Below are positions 38,032-47,967 of a stretch of 64,000 nucleotides of DNA, one piece after another. The DNA is from Lederbergia citri (GTDB taxonomy: Bacteria > Bacillota > Bacilli > Bacillales > Bacillaceae_C). The first letter of the stretch is position 1. Every line of letters starts with the position of its first letter. Both the position numbers and the translations under genes were made by a program. The stretch lies in NCBI RefSeq assembly GCF_018343625.1, contig NZ_JAGYPG010000001.1, positions 540,342-604,341 of the forward strand, written 5' to 3'. The notes below the pieces were generated by a model, which was not told the DNA's origin, ran no database searches, and saw nothing but the letters and a program-made list of their open reading frames with translations.

Positions 38032-38913
38032 TTGACGGAATTAGGAAGCCGGCTTCGTATGGCTCGTGAAGAAAAAAGCATTACTTTAGATCAATTGCAA
38101 AATGTAACAAGAATTCAAAAGAGATACTTAGTTGCTATCGAAGAAGGAAATTATGATACTTTGCCTGGAAAATTTTATGCCAGGGCATTTATTAAACAAT
38201 ATGCAGAAGCTGTGGGACTTGAGCCCGATTTACTTTTTGATGAATATAAGAGTGAAATTCCTCTAGCATATGAGGATAATTTAACAGAACAGCTTTCTCG
38301 AACTCAGTCTAGACGGTCAGTATCTCCGAACAGTTCCAAAGTAATGGAAATGTTCCCTAAAATTATAACGGCTATATTTGTTTTGGCTATTTTAGTTTTA
38401 ATCTGGTTTTTGGTTATTAAATATTTGGACACAAGTGAAAAATCTTCCGTAAATAATAATAACGGTAATGGAGCAGTTGATATAACAGAATCGGAAGATG
38501 TTAAAACTCCACCAGATAAGAAGAAGGACGATACAACTTCGCCTCCAGAGGAAGAGGAGCCTGTTACGGAGGAACCTGCAAAGCAAGAAATTAGCGTGGA
38601 CAGCACATCTGGTAATAATACTACTTATACTTTATCAAATGCAGATAAGTTTGAAGTAGAAGTGAAAGCTACGAACCCAGGTAGAAGTTGGGTGAAAATA
38701 GCCAATGGAAATAACGAAGTTCTTTTCCAAGGTGAATTGAGAGATGGTGCCAGTCAAAAATTTGATCTTACCAACGATTCTAAAGTTTATGTGAGAGCAG
38801 GAGATTCAACTAAAACTGAGATTTATGTTAACGAAGAATTATTAGAATATGAGTTATCTCCTGAACAGAATGTTGTACAAAACATCTATGTCCAATTCCA
38901 AAAAAAGGAATAG
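38032..38913 (+). CDS. rodZ: Cytoskeleton protein RodZ (YmfM)
   Basis: RodZ links MreB to the membrane and helps cell elongation. Layout: N-terminal helix-turn-helix domain (about 1-75, LGSRLRMAREEKSITLDQLQNVTRIQKRYLVAIEEG), a short linker, one membrane helix (about residues 103-127), an acidic/proline/asparagine-rich segment and a C-terminal DUF4115 beta domain. I choose the TTG at 38032, after CAGGTG, over the GTG at 38023 that is within that site. A hairpin terminator separates it from pgsA. Confidence 0.92.
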   Translation: MTELGSRLRMAREEKSITLDQLQNVTRIQKRYLVAIEEGNYDTLPGKFYARAFIKQYAEAVGLEPDLLFDEYKSEIPLAYEDNLTEQLSRTQSRRSVSPNSSKVMEMFPKIITAIFVLAILVLIWFLVIKYLDTSEKSSVNNNNGNGAVDITESEDVKTPPDKKKDDTTSPPEEEEPVTEEPAKQEISVDSTSGNNTTYTLSNADKFEVEVKATNPGRSWVKIANGNNEVLFQGELRDGASQKFDLTNDSKVYVRAGDSTKTEIYVNEELLEYELSPEQNVVQNIYVQFQKKE

Positions 38914-38919
38914 GATTCA

Positions 38920-38947
38920 ATTACCGCCTTATTGGCGGTAATTTTTT
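38920..38947 (+). terminator. Terminator after rodZ
   Basis: A perfect 9-bp stem ATTACCGCC/GGCGGTAAT with a 5-base loop is followed by T6. Confidence 0.88.
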
Positions 38948-38984
38948 CACTAATTCAGTGTATGTTGCTTGAGGAGGTACAAAC

Positions 38985-39563
38985 ATGAATTTGCCAAATA
39001 AAATTACAGTGGCAAGGGTAATTTTAATTCCGATTTTTTTAATTTTAATGCTAGTCCCATTTAACTGGGGGATAATTAGCTTGCCTGGAACAGAACTTGA
39101 GCTTTCCCATTTTATAGGAGCACTGATTTTTATATTAGCTTCAGTGACTGATTGGGTGGATGGCTATTATGCACGTAAATATAACCTAGTTACGAATTTA
39201 GGGAAATTTTTAGACCCTTTAGCTGATAAGCTTCTCGTTTCTGCTGCTTTAATTGTCCTAGTTGAAATGCATCTTGCCCCATCTTGGATTGTCATTATCA
39301 TTATTAGTCGAGAGTTTGCAGTGACTGGACTTAGGATGATTTTATCTGGGACGGGTGAAGTGGTAGCAGCTGCAATGCTAGGGAAAATAAAGACTTGGGC
39401 ACAAATTATAGCAATCTCCCTTTTATTGCTGCATAATGTTTTTTTTGAGGCCATTGGAATTCCACTTGATGATATTGCCCTCTGGGTAGCTTTAATATTT
39501 ACAGTTTGGTCTGGTTACGAATACTTCTATAAAAATCGAACTATATTTATTAATTCAAAATAG
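38985..39563 (+). CDS. pgsA: CDP-diacylglycerol--glycerol-3-phosphate 3-phosphatidyltransferase
   Basis: PgsA makes phosphatidylglycerolphosphate, the committed step to phosphatidylglycerol. The CDP-alcohol phosphotransferase motif DG-x2-AR-x8-G-x3-D-x3-D is complete at about residues 60-85 (VDGYYARKYNL ... GKFLDPLADKLL). About six hydrophobic helices fit the family. GAGGAGG precedes the ATG. cinA follows after 18 bases. Confidence 0.96.
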   Translation: MNLPNKITVARVILIPIFLILMLVPFNWGIISLPGTELELSHFIGALIFILASVTDWVDGYYARKYNLVTNLGKFLDPLADKLLVSAALIVLVEMHLAPSWIVIIIISREFAVTGLRMILSGTGEVVAAAMLGKIKTWAQIIAISLLLLHNVFFEAIGIPLDDIALWVALIFTVWSGYEYFYKNRTIFINSK

Positions 39564-39581
39564 TTAGGAAGGATTTGTTAT

Positions 39582-40820
39582 ATGAACGCAGAAATCATAG
39601 CGGTTGGAACAGAGCTTTTATTAGGGCAGATTGTAAATACGAATGCAAAATATCTTTCAGAGCAGCTAGCTGAAATTGGTGTTAATGTTTATTATCATAC
39701 TGTCGTTGGGGATAACCCATCTCGACTAGAAAAAGCTATATTACATGCGGAAGAAAGAGCGGACTTAATTATATTTACCGGCGGGTTAGGTCCAACAAAA
39801 GATGATCTAACGAAAGAAACTATTGCTAAACATATCGGGAAAAGTCTTGTGCTAGACGAAGATGCAATGAAAACAATCCTTTCATACTTTGAAAAAACTG
39901 GTCGCACGATGACTGAAAATAATAAAAAGCAAGCACTCGTCCTCGAGGGAGCCAAGGTACTCCCGAATGAACATGGAATGGCACCGGGTATGTTTTTACA
40001 TAATCAATCTTATTCATATATGCTCCTTCCTGGCCCGCCTCATGAAATGCAGCCGATGTTCCGTAAATACGGACGTCTAGCTATATTGGATCAATTAGAA
40101 ACACGGGAGAGAATTGAATCTAGGGTATTACGCTATTTTGGAATCGGAGAATCGCAGCTTGAAGTAGAGATTGAAGATATACTAGATTCTCAAACAAACC
40201 CAACAGTGGCACCACTGGCCGGAGATAACGAAGTAACATTACGGATTACCGCAAGACATCAATCAGAAAACGAAGCTCATAAAATGATTGATGAGATGGA
40301 AAAGAAGGTTAATGATAGAGTAGGAAAGTATTTTTATGGGTATGACCAAACTTCCATTATGAAAGAACTTCTTAAAGTTTTGGAAGAGAAGAAATTGACT
40401 ATTGCATGTGCAGAGAGTTTGACAGGTGGGCTCTTTCAAGCTGAAATGACATCAGTCGTTGGGGTCAGCACAATGTTAATAGGCGGGATTGTCTGCTATT
40501 CCAACGATGCAAAAATGAAACTTTGTAATGTAAAAAAAGAGACCATTGATCATTATGGTGTTGTTAGTAAAGAATGTGCAATAGAATTAGCGGAAAATGT
40601 TAGAAGCATTCTTGGAACCAATATCGGTATTAGCTTTACAGGGGTGGCAGGGCCTGATTCACTAGAAGGTCACCCAGCGGGTACAGTATGGATAGGAATT
40701 TCCATCGATAACAAACCGTCAAAAGCTTTTTTGCTTAATTTAGCAGGTTCCAGGAATGGCAATCAAAAGAGATCCGTTATGTACGGCTGCCATTATTTAT
40801 TGCAAGAATTAAAAGAATAG
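39582..40820 (+). CDS. cinA: CinA family protein (competence/damage-inducible, nicotinamide-nucleotide amidase type)
   Basis: This 412-residue two-domain protein has an N-terminal MoCF/molybdopterin-binding-like domain ([31 protein letters not shown]) and a C-terminal CinA domain ([28 protein letters not shown]). The C-terminal domain in other bacteria deamidates nicotinamide mononucleotide. In Bacillus it precedes recA. A terminator follows, but read-through into recA is known in related species, so cinA may contribute to recA expression. Confidence 0.95.
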   Translation: MNAEIIAVGTELLLGQIVNTNAKYLSEQLAEIGVNVYYHTVVGDNPSRLEKAILHAEERADLIIFTGGLGPTKDDLTKETIAKHIGKSLVLDEDAMKTILSYFEKTGRTMTENNKKQALVLEGAKVLPNEHGMAPGMFLHNQSYSYMLLPGPPHEMQPMFRKYGRLAILDQLETRERIESRVLRYFGIGESQLEVEIEDILDSQTNPTVAPLAGDNEVTLRITARHQSENEAHKMIDEMEKKVNDRVGKYFYGYDQTSIMKELLKVLEEKKLTIACAESLTGGLFQAEMTSVVGVSTMLIGGIVCYSNDAKMKLCNVKKETIDHYGVVSKECAIELAENVRSILGTNIGISFTGVAGPDSLEGHPAGTVWIGISIDNKPSKAFLLNLAGSRNGNQKRSVMYGCHYLLQELKE

Positions 40821-40827
40821 ATAATAA

Positions 40828-40861
40828 TAGAGAGTGCATTATGTGCTCTCTATTTTTTTTT
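40828..40861 (+). terminator. Terminator between cinA and recA
   Basis: AGAGAG plus GCA pair with TGC plus TCTCT (one bulged T), followed by a long T-tract. Confidence 0.8.
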
Positions 40862-40962
40862 CAAAAGAATAAAAAAAGTTTTTATAGTGGAAACCTCTTT
40901 TAAAATAGGTTTTTCCTATAATCAATATTTTATTATGAACTATTATTTTGTTTAAAAACAAT

Positions 40963-40976
40963 CGAATAAATGTTCG
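40963..40976. promoter_or_regulatory. LexA (SOS) box upstream of recA
   Basis: CGAATAAATGTTCG matches the Bacillus LexA consensus CGAAC-N4-GTTCG with one mismatch (T for C). It ends 8 bases before the -35 box of the recA promoter. Confidence 0.75.
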
Positions 40977-40984
40977 CTTTTTGC

Positions 40985-41013
40985 TTGGCAAAGTGAATGA
41001 AAAGCTGTATACT
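40985..41013 (+). promoter_or_regulatory. Sigma-A promoter of recA
   Basis: TTGGCA (40985-40990) and TATACT (41008-41013) are separated by 17 bases. Confidence 0.7.
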
Positions 41014-41079
41014 TAAGTTAGCTTTTGATATGAAACACACTTCATTCGATAGAATATTAGTATATAAGGAGGAAATTTA

Positions 41080-42129
41080 GTGAGTGATCGTCAGAAAGCA
41101 TTAGATATGGCATTAAAACAAATTGAAAAGCAATTTGGAAAAGGGTCTATTATGAAACTCGGTGAGCAGACTGACCGCAGAATTTCCACTGTACCTAGTG
41201 GATCTCTAGCTCTTGATGTTGCTTTAGGAGTTGGTGGATATCCACGTGGACGTGTCATTGAAATATATGGACCAGAAAGCTCTGGTAAAACAACTGTTGC
41301 CCTTCACGCAATTGCAGAAGTGCAAGCAAATGGAGGACAAGCCGCATTTATAGATGCAGAACATGCGCTCGATCCAGTTTATGCACAAAAGCTGGGTGTT
41401 AATATTGATGAGTTGCTTCTTTCCCAGCCAGATACTGGTGAGCAGGCCCTCGAAATTGCGGAAGCACTTGTTCGAAGCGGTGCAATTGAAATTATTGTTA
41501 TTGACTCAGTAGCAGCGTTGGTACCGAAAGCTGAAATAGAAGGGGAAATGGGAGACTCACATGTAGGATTACAAGCACGCTTAATGTCCCAGGCCCTTCG
41601 TAAACTTTCAGGTGCGATAAATAAATCGAATACAATCGCTATCTTTATTAACCAGATTCGTGAAAAGGTTGGAGTTATGTTCGGAAATCCCGAAACAACA
41701 CCAGGGGGACGCGCATTGAAGTTCTACTCCTCCATTCGCCTTGAAGTTCGTCGTGCTGAACAACTTAAGTTAGGGCAGGACATCGTTGGAAATAAAACGA
41801 AAGTAAAAGTAGTTAAAAATAAAGTTGCTCCTCCATTCCGGGTGGCAGAAGTAGATATTATGTATGGTGAAGGAATTTCTCGTGAAGGCGAAATTATTGA
41901 TATGGGTTCTGAACTTGATATTGTTCAAAAGAGCGGTTCATGGTATTCGTATAATGAAGAACGACTTGGACAAGGTCGTGAGAATGCTAAGCAATTTTTA
42001 AAAGAGAATCCTGAGCTAAGAAACGAAATTATGTTCAAAATTCGTGAACATTACGGTCTGGATGAAGAAAAAATCGCTCCGCCAGAAGAAGATGACTCTC
42101 AAGAAGAATTTAGTTTATTAAATGATTAA
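41080..42129 (+). CDS. recA: Recombinase RecA
   Basis: RecA forms the ATP-dependent filament for homologous recombination and triggers LexA cleavage in the SOS response. The 349-residue sequence shows Walker A GPESSGKT (residues 64-71), [20 protein letters not shown], the L2-region motif [20 protein letters not shown] and an acidic C terminus. GTG is the start, behind AAGGAGG. It has its own promoter with an SOS box, and a terminator follows. Confidence 0.99.
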   Translation: MSDRQKALDMALKQIEKQFGKGSIMKLGEQTDRRISTVPSGSLALDVALGVGGYPRGRVIEIYGPESSGKTTVALHAIAEVQANGGQAAFIDAEHALDPVYAQKLGVNIDELLLSQPDTGEQALEIAEALVRSGAIEIIVIDSVAALVPKAEIEGEMGDSHVGLQARLMSQALRKLSGAINKSNTIAIFINQIREKVGVMFGNPETTPGGRALKFYSSIRLEVRRAEQLKLGQDIVGNKTKVKVVKNKVAPPFRVAEVDIMYGEGISREGEIIDMGSELDIVQKSGSWYSYNEERLGQGRENAKQFLKENPELRNEIMFKIREHYGLDEEKIAPPEEDDSQEEFSLLND

Positions 42130-42138
42130 TTGTTTTTA

Positions 42139-42178
42139 TAAAAGCGAAGCCCTTTCAAACGGCTTTGCTTTTCTTTTT
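42139..42178 (+). terminator. Terminator after recA
   Basis: AAAGCGAAGCC pairs with GGCTTTGCTTT (one G-U), followed by TCTTTTT. Confidence 0.85.
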
Positions 42179-42234
42179 AATTCTCTTATTTAATGCTAAG
42201 AATTAAAATAAACATCCAATAAAACGGTCATCCC

Positions 42235-42263
42235 TTGACAATGAAACGCCACAACTATAAAAT
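42235..42263 (+). promoter_or_regulatory. Sigma-A promoter for rny
   Basis: A perfect TTGACA (42235-42240) and TAAAAT (42258-42263) are 17 bases apart, leaving a leader of about 125 bases. Confidence 0.6.
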
Positions 42264-42395
42264 TAACTTGTATATTTTACATTTTTTTCGCATGAAAATT
42301 TTGAGCTTGGCTCTGTATATTGAAACCTATGTAACAATGTACCAGCCGACATGTTAGAAACATGATACAAGTTAATAGCAAGAGGGGGTGAATTT

Positions 42396-43958
42396 ATGGA
42401 AACACTCATACTCATCATCTCCATTTTGCTTAGCCTTATCGTCGGTGTAGTTGTTGGCTATTTCATCTTTAAAACATTTGCTCAAGCAAAAATAACAGGT
42501 GCAAGAGGTTCTGCAGAACTCATTTTAGAAGATGCAAAGCGCGAAGCAGAATCTATGAAAAAAGAAGCCCTGTTGGAAGCGAAGGATGAAAATCATAAAC
42601 TTCGAACTGAAACTGAACGTGAACTTCGGGATAGAAGAACCGAATTGCAAAAACAAGAAAACCGCTTATTGCAAAAGGAGGAGAACCTCGACCGGAAAGA
42701 CGAAACTCTTGACAAGCGTGAAAATATGCTTGAAAAGAAAGAGGAATCTCTTAATGAAAGACAACAACATATTGAAGAGATGGAAAGCAAAGTGGATGAG
42801 ATGATCCGCAAGCAGAAAAGTGAGCTAGAACGCATTTCAGGCTTGACTCGTGAAGATGCAAAATCCATTATTTTATCAGGCGTCGAAAAGGAATTAGCAC
42901 ATGAATCGGCCCTCATGATAAAAGAAAGTGAAATGCGAGCAAAGGAAGATGCGGATAAGAAAGCTAAGAATATTCTTTCCCTTGCCATTCAACGTTGTGC
43001 AGCAGAGCATGTTGCGGAAACAACTGTATCCGTCGTGAATCTGCCTAACGATGAAATGAAAGGCCGGATCATTGGTCGTGAAGGCCGAAACATTCGAACA
43101 CTTGAAACATTGACAGGGATAGATCTCATCATAGATGATACACCAGAAGCTGTCATTCTTTCCGGTTTTGACCCAATTAGGCGTGAAACTGCTCGGATAG
43201 CTTTGGAGAAACTTGTTCAAGATGGCCGGATCCATCCAGCTCGCATTGAAGAAATGGTGGATAAAGCAAGACGGGAAGTGGATGAACATATTCGTGAAAT
43301 CGGTGAACAAACAACTTTTGAAGTGGGAGTTCATGGATTGCATCCTGATTTAATTAAAATTCTCGGACGCTTGAAATACCGGACAAGCTATGGGCAAAAT
43401 GTTCTTAAGCACTCCATGGAAGTAGCCTTCCTATCTGGACTTCTTGCAGCGGAATTGGGAGAAGACGAAACTCTTGCCCGCCGTGCAGGCCTTCTTCATG
43501 ATATCGGTAAAGCGATTGACCATGAAGTGGAAGGTAGCCACGTTGAAATCGGTATTGAGCTTGCCACAAAGTATAAAGAGCATGAAGTTGTAATTAATAG
43601 TATTGCTTCTCACCATGGTGACACTGAGCCTACATCTATTATTGCAGTTCTTGTCGCTGCAGCAGATGCTTTATCAGCTGCTAGACCAGGTGCGAGAAGT
43701 GAAACGCTAGAAAACTATATTAGGCGCCTTGAAAAGCTGGAGGAAATCTCCGAGTCTTATGATGGTGTAGAAAAGTCTTTTGCCATTCAAGCAGGTAGAG
43801 AAGTTCGCATTATAGTGAAACCGGAACAAATTAATGACTTGGAAGCACATAGACTTGCTCGTGATATCCGTAAAAGAATTGAGGATGACCTCGATTATCC
43901 TGGGCATATCAAAGTTACCGTCATTCGTGAAACAAGAGCCGTTGAATATGCGAAATAA
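42396..43958 (+). CDS. rny: Ribonuclease Y
   Basis: RNase Y is the membrane-anchored endoribonuclease that starts bulk mRNA decay in Bacillus. The 520-residue protein has an N-terminal transmembrane helix (about 3-25), a long charged coiled coil (about 30-200), a KH domain with [17 protein letters not shown], and an HD domain with [12 protein letters not shown] (HD at residues 368-369). GAGGGGGTG precedes the ATG. It is flanked by a promoter and a strong terminator. Confidence 0.98.
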   Translation: METLILIISILLSLIVGVVVGYFIFKTFAQAKITGARGSAELILEDAKREAESMKKEALLEAKDENHKLRTETERELRDRRTELQKQENRLLQKEENLDRKDETLDKRENMLEKKEESLNERQQHIEEMESKVDEMIRKQKSELERISGLTREDAKSIILSGVEKELAHESALMIKESEMRAKEDADKKAKNILSLAIQRCAAEHVAETTVSVVNLPNDEMKGRIIGREGRNIRTLETLTGIDLIIDDTPEAVILSGFDPIRRETARIALEKLVQDGRIHPARIEEMVDKARREVDEHIREIGEQTTFEVGVHGLHPDLIKILGRLKYRTSYGQNVLKHSMEVAFLSGLLAAELGEDETLARRAGLLHDIGKAIDHEVEGSHVEIGIELATKYKEHEVVINSIASHHGDTEPTSIIAVLVAAADALSAARPGARSETLENYIRRLEKLEEISESYDGVEKSFAIQAGREVRIIVKPEQINDLEAHRLARDIRKRIEDDLDYPGHIKVTVIRETRAVEYAK

Positions 43959-43985
43959 GCAGTGTGATCTCACACTGCTTTTTTG
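43958..43985 (+). terminator. Terminator after rny
   Basis: A perfect 10-bp stem AGCAGTGTGA/TCACACTGCT with a 2-base apex is followed by T6. It overlaps the stop codon. Confidence 0.92.
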
Positions 43986-44049
43986 TGCTTTCTTAGGAAA
44001 TGATAAAATTGAATCTTTGTGGATTCTTTAAGAAGATAGTTCCCGTCTA

Positions 44050-44280
44050 GTGCAGGCAGCCGGCGACTAGCAAACTTTCGGTTTCTGTTTGCGTATGTCA
44101 ATATTGGCTCGCTATGGTCCTGCTCAAGCGCTAGGTACTCGAGGTCAAGTAGCCTCGAGACCAGGTGTCCCTGTCTAAAGAACATTTGATTGTCGCCCCT
44201 AATCAAGCGCCTTCCGCTTTTCGTGGCTCACCGTGTTTCTTTTAAAAAGTTTGTCCATCGCTAAACAGGCGCTTACGCTT
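44050..44280. repeat. Dispersed hairpin repeat, copy D (mosaic)
   Basis: The left part (GTCTAG ... CGACTAGCAAACTTT ... TTGCGTATGTCAA) aligns with the start of copy B. The right part (CTCGAGGTCAAGTAGCCTCGAG, then AAGAACATTTGATTGTCG and AAGCGCCTTCCGCTTTT) aligns with copy C and the reverse of copy A. A third fragment, AGGCGCTTACGCTTTTGTTC, ends it at about 44285. It occupies most of the rny-ymdB gap (43959-44340). Confidence 0.78.
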
Positions 44281-44340
44281 TTGTTCATAAAAATGCTAGA
44301 ATATATATGGCAGTAAACTTAAAGTTAGAAAGGGATTAAT

Positions 44341-45141
44341 ATGGATATATTATTTGTTGGCGATGTAGTTGGATCGCCGGGCAGGGAAATGATTAAAGAT
44401 TACCTTCCATTATTAAAAAGAAAATATCGACCACATGTAACAATAGTAAACGGAGAAAATGCCGCAGGTGGAAGAGGGATTACAGAGCAAATTTACAAGC
44501 AATTTTTAGAAGCCGGTGCCAATGTCGTAACTCTTGGAAATCATGCATGGGATAACAAAGGTATTTTTGAATTTATTGATACAGCAAAGTATTTAGTACG
44601 TCCAGCTAATTTTCCTGAAAATACCCCTGGGAAAGGTTTAATCTTTATAAGATTAAATTCTATTGAAGTTGCGGTTATTAACTTGCAAGGAAGGACATTT
44701 ATGCCGCCGCTAGATTGTCCATTTACTAAAGCGGACGAACTCATTACGTTAGCCAAAAAACGAACGAATATTATCTTCGTTGACTTTCATGCCGAAGCAA
44801 CGAGCGAAAAACAAGCAATGGGTTGGTATTTAGATGGGAAAGTGTCAGCCGTCATCGGTACACATACGCATGTCCAAACGGCAGACAATCGAATTCTGCC
44901 AAACGGGACTGCTTATATGTCAGATGTAGGGATGACAGGACCGTATGACGGAATTCTTGGAATGGAAAAAGAAGCGGTAATAAAAAAATTTATTACAGCA
45001 TTGCCTGCTCGTTTTGAAGTACCAAAGAGCGGGAGGAAGCAATTAAGCGCTTGTATAATTAATATTGATGATCAATCTGGTAAGGCAGTAAACATTAAAA
45101 CAATCTTAATCAATGATGATCAGCCAATGTATAATGAATAA
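44341..45141 (+). CDS. ymdB: Metallophosphoesterase YmdB (2',3'-cyclic nucleotide phosphodiesterase type)
   Basis: This 266-residue calcineurin-like phosphoesterase shows successive metal-site motifs: MDILFVGDVVGSPGR, VNGENAAGGRGIT, TLGNHAWDN, DFHAEATSEKQAMG and GTHTHVQTAD. B. subtilis YmdB hydrolyses cyclic nucleotides and influences the choice between motility and biofilm, and nanotube formation. Here it lies near ricA, another biofilm/sporulation regulator. Ribosome binding site GAAAGGG. Confidence 0.95.
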   Translation: MDILFVGDVVGSPGREMIKDYLPLLKRKYRPHVTIVNGENAAGGRGITEQIYKQFLEAGANVVTLGNHAWDNKGIFEFIDTAKYLVRPANFPENTPGKGLIFIRLNSIEVAVINLQGRTFMPPLDCPFTKADELITLAKKRTNIIFVDFHAEATSEKQAMGWYLDGKVSAVIGTHTHVQTADNRILPNGTAYMSDVGMTGPYDGILGMEKEAVIKKFITALPARFEVPKSGRKQLSACIINIDDQSGKAVNIKTILINDDQPMYNE

Positions 45142-45182
45142 AAAACAATAATCTTGTTTCTCCTTTAACGTGTTTTGGACAA

Positions 45183-45212
45183 ACCGGAATAGTTCATAAA
45201 TTACCTGAATAT
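45183..45212 (+). promoter_or_regulatory. Candidate sigma-H promoter for spoVS
   Basis: A GGAATA -35-like element within ACCGGAATA (45183-45191) and GAATAT (45207-45212) are spaced roughly as in sigma-H promoters. B. subtilis spoVS depends on sigma-H. The match to consensus is partial. Confidence 0.35.
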
Positions 45213-45289
45213 AGTAACAATGGAAAGGTTAACTGCGATTGAGATTGACAAGGCAATCGCTATGGGGAAATGACAAGGAGGAACAAGAA

Positions 45290-45550
45290 ATGGAAATATT
45301 AAAAGTTTCAGCAAAATCCAATCCAAATTCTGTGGCGGGCGCGCTGGCAGGTGTTCTCCGTGAAAGAGGCGGTGCAGAAATTCAAGCAATCGGGGCTGGG
45401 GCATTGAATCAAGCAGTGAAGGCAGTAGCGATTGCGAGGGGATTTGTCGCCCCAGGTGGTGTTGACTTAATTTGTATCCCTGCTTTTACAGATATCATTA
45501 TTGATGGAGAAGAAAGAACTGCCATCAAGCTCATTGTCGAACCTAGATAA
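45290..45550 (+). CDS. spoVS: Stage V sporulation protein S
   Basis: This 86-residue, highly conserved Alba-like protein (MEILKVSAKSNPNSVAGALAG, GAGALNQAVKAVAIARGFVAPGG, IPAFTDIIIDGEERTAIKLIVEPR) affects spore coat assembly and core dehydration. The ATG at 45290 follows AAGGAGG (45275-45281); the upstream in-frame extension to 45239 has none. It is flanked by a candidate sigma-H promoter and a strong terminator. Confidence 0.97.
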   Translation: MEILKVSAKSNPNSVAGALAGVLRERGGAEIQAIGAGALNQAVKAVAIARGFVAPGGVDLICIPAFTDIIIDGEERTAIKLIVEPR

Positions 45551-45577
45551 AAACTAATGGAAAAAATGTTTAAATCG

Positions 45578-45610
45578 GACTTGATTGCTTTTTTGCAATC
45601 AAGTCTTTTC
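45578..45610 (+). terminator. Terminator after spoVS
   Basis: A perfect 11-bp stem GACTTGATTGC/GCAATCAAGTC has a T6 loop and a TTTT tail. Confidence 0.9.
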
Positions 45611-45639
45611 GAATTTTATGCAACAAATATTCCCTTATG

Positions 45640-45668
45640 TTGTATTAAAAAATAAAAGGCTATATACT
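45640..45668 (+). promoter_or_regulatory. Sigma-A promoter for miaB-ricA
   Basis: TTGTAT (45640-45645) and TATACT (45663-45668) are 17 bases apart. Confidence 0.5.
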
Positions 45669-45738
45669 AATAGAATGGATACATTTAAATAGAAACATTT
45701 TCGTTCATCGATTTTGTATAATAGGAAAGGGGATTTTC

Positions 45739-47283
45739 ATGAACGAGAAACAACGTTTAGAAAGTCAACAAATTAATCAATCTAACAATCCTGCTCAGAA
45801 AAAGGAAAAGGATTATAGTCAATATTTTCAAACAGTATACACTCCACCGTCCCTGAAGGACGCGAGACGACGTGGAAGAGAAGAAGTCAAGTATCATAAT
45901 GATTTTGAAATAGATGAAAAATTTCAAGGTATGGGCATAGGACGAAAATTTTATATTCGTACTTATGGCTGCCAAATGAATGAACATGACACAGAAGTAA
46001 TGGCAGGAATTTTCATGGGTCTAGGGTATGAGCCTACTGAGACCGTTGAAGATGCGGATGTTATCTTGTTAAATACTTGTGCTATCAGAGAAAACGCTGA
46101 GAATAAAGTATTCGGTGAATTGGGCCATTTGAAATCTTTGAAATTGGAAAAGCCAGATTTATTATTGGGTGTTTGTGGATGTATGTCCCAGCAAGAGTCT
46201 GTCGTAAATAGAATATTAGAGAAGCATCAATTCGTCGATATGATCTTCGGAACTCATAATATCCATCGCCTTCCTGATATTTTACATGAAGCGTATATGT
46301 CAAAGGAAATGGTAGTTGAAGTATGGTCTAAAGAAGGAGACGTCATTGAAAATTTACCTAAAGTCCGTAGAGGTAATATTAAAGCTTGGGTAAATATTAT
46401 GTATGGCTGTGACAAATTTTGCACATATTGCATCGTTCCGTTTACGAGAGGAAAAGAAAGAAGCAGACTCCCTGAAGATATTATCCAAGAGGTTCGCCAA
46501 TTAGCGGCCCACGGTTATAAAGAAATTACACTTCTTGGACAAAATGTAAATGCATATGGAAAAGATTTTGAAGATCGAGACTATCGATTTGGTGATTTAA
46601 TGGATGATCTGAGAAAAATCAATATTCCTAGAGTACGCTTTACAACAAGTCACCCTAGAGATTTTGACGATCATTTAATTGAAGTTCTTGCGAAAAAAGG
46701 AAATATGGTGGAACATATTCATTTACCTGTCCAATCCGGCTCAAGTGATATATTAAAAATCATGGGACGTAAGTATACGAGAGAACAGTATCTTGAACTT
46801 GTAAGAAAAATTAAAGCTGCTATTCCTGATGTATCACTTTCTACAGATATTATCGTCGGTTTTCCTAATGAAACAGACGAACAATTTGAAGAAACAATGT
46901 CTCTTTATCGTGAAGTAGGATTTGAAATTGCTTATACATTTATCTACTCTCCTAGAGAAGGCACTCCTGCTGCGAAAATGAAGGATAATGTATCCATGGA
47001 AGTGAAAAAAGCACGTCTTCAGCGGTTAAATGACCTTGTAAATGAGTTGTCTCGTGAAGCGATGAAAAAATATGAAGGTCAAATCGTAGAAGTGCTCGTT
47101 GAAGGTGAGAGTAAAAACAATCCCGAAATCCTTTCAGGGTACACTAGAAAAAGTAAACTAGTAAATTTTAAAGGACCAAAATCAGCAATCGGTCAATTAG
47201 TAAAGGTTAAAATTAACGAATCAAAAACATGGACGTTAGACGGAGAGATGGTTGAAGAACTCGAATCAGCAGAGGTGATATAA
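45739..47283 (+). CDS. miaB: tRNA-2-methylthio-N6-dimethylallyladenosine synthase
   Basis: MiaB adds the methylthio group to i6A37 of tRNAs that read UNN codons. The 514-residue radical-SAM enzyme has the N-terminal UPF0004 cluster region ([37 protein letters not shown]), the radical-SAM motif C-x3-C-x2-C in [14 protein letters not shown] and a C-terminal TRAM domain. An N-terminal extension of about 65 residues matches B. subtilis YmcB. ricA begins 1 base after its stop. Confidence 0.96.
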   Translation: MNEKQRLESQQINQSNNPAQKKEKDYSQYFQTVYTPPSLKDARRRGREEVKYHNDFEIDEKFQGMGIGRKFYIRTYGCQMNEHDTEVMAGIFMGLGYEPTETVEDADVILLNTCAIRENAENKVFGELGHLKSLKLEKPDLLLGVCGCMSQQESVVNRILEKHQFVDMIFGTHNIHRLPDILHEAYMSKEMVVEVWSKEGDVIENLPKVRRGNIKAWVNIMYGCDKFCTYCIVPFTRGKERSRLPEDIIQEVRQLAAHGYKEITLLGQNVNAYGKDFEDRDYRFGDLMDDLRKINIPRVRFTTSHPRDFDDHLIEVLAKKGNMVEHIHLPVQSGSSDILKIMGRKYTREQYLELVRKIKAAIPDVSLSTDIIVGFPNETDEQFEETMSLYREVGFEIAYTFIYSPREGTPAAKMKDNVSMEVKKARLQRLNDLVNELSREAMKKYEGQIVEVLVEGESKNNPEILSGYTRKSKLVNFKGPKSAIGQLVKVKINESKTWTLDGEMVEELESAEVI

Positions 47284-47284
47284 C

Positions 47285-47713
47285 GTGGGGAAATACACGA
47301 AAGAAGATATATTGAAACAAGCCCATGAATTGGCAAAAATGATTGCAGAGACAGAAGAGGTAGATTTTTTTAAACGAGCAGAGGCTCAAATTAACGAAAA
47401 CCAATCCGTTCGTGAAATGATTGCCAGCATTAAAAGTCTACAAAAACAAGCGATTAATTTTCAACACTACGGTAAAGAAAGAGCATTGCAATTAACGGAA
47501 GAAAAACTTGAAAAGCTAGAAGCAGAGCTAGACGAAATACCAATTGTACAGGAGTTTAAACAATCACAAATAGATGTAAATGATTTACTGCAATTGGTCG
47601 CAGCAGCAATCTCCAATAAAGTGACAGATGAAATCTTAGTCTCCACTGGCGGCGACTTGCTCACGGGAGAAACAGGTTCAAAAATCAAATATAGTGATTC
47701 CAGCTGCTCATAA
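47285..47713 (+). CDS. ricA: RicA (YmcA), subunit of the RicAFT complex
   Basis: This 142-residue helical protein, with RicF (YlbF) and RicT (YaaT), forms a complex needed in B. subtilis for competence, biofilm formation, sporulation and mRNA processing with RNase Y. Matching segments are LAKMIAETEEVDFFKRAEAQINEN, NDLLQLVAAAISNKVTDEI and the C-terminal SCS with its cluster-ligand cysteine. The GTG start follows GAGGTG. rny, whose product RicAFT is reported to work with, lies 3.3 kb upstream. Confidence 0.95.
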   Translation: MGKYTKEDILKQAHELAKMIAETEEVDFFKRAEAQINENQSVREMIASIKSLQKQAINFQHYGKERALQLTEEKLEKLEAELDEIPIVQEFKQSQIDVNDLLQLVAAAISNKVTDEILVSTGGDLLTGETGSKIKYSDSSCS

Positions 47714-47719
47714 GCTATG

Positions 47720-47755
47720 AAGCCATTATCCAATCATGGGTAATGGCTTTTTCTT
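47720..47755 (+). terminator. Terminator after ricA
   Basis: AAGCCATTATCC pairs with GGGTAATGGCTT (one G-U), followed by TTTCTTT. Confidence 0.85.
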
Positions 47756-47841
47756 TGCTTACAAAATCCAAACAAGTTGCGTACGTCTCTGATCAGCTGC
47801 TACTGTTTTAGTTTTTGCGCCCAAAACTAGGTAAGATTAAA

Positions 47842-47868
47842 ACAAAATCTATTCCCTTACATACAATA
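47842..47868 (+). promoter_or_regulatory. Putative sporulation (sigma-K or sigma-E) promoter of cotE
   Basis: AC (47842-47843), a 16-base spacer and CATACAATA (47860-47868) fit sigma-K. CATACAAT is also a perfect sigma-E -10 box, though no good sigma-E -35 box is present. B. subtilis cotE uses both factors. Confidence 0.6.
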
Positions 47869-47967
47869 TGGTAGGTCGACCTAGTGAATTAGCCTTCACG
47901 TAATTAGCACATTCGTCTAGAGCAATGCATACGATGAAGGGAAAATAATTGAGGAGGGTTCGCTCGA

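Noticed and set aside
40981..41013. recA promoter using TTGCTT as -35 box
   Set aside because: Spacing to TATACT would be 21 bases; TTGGCA at 40985 gives the correct 17.
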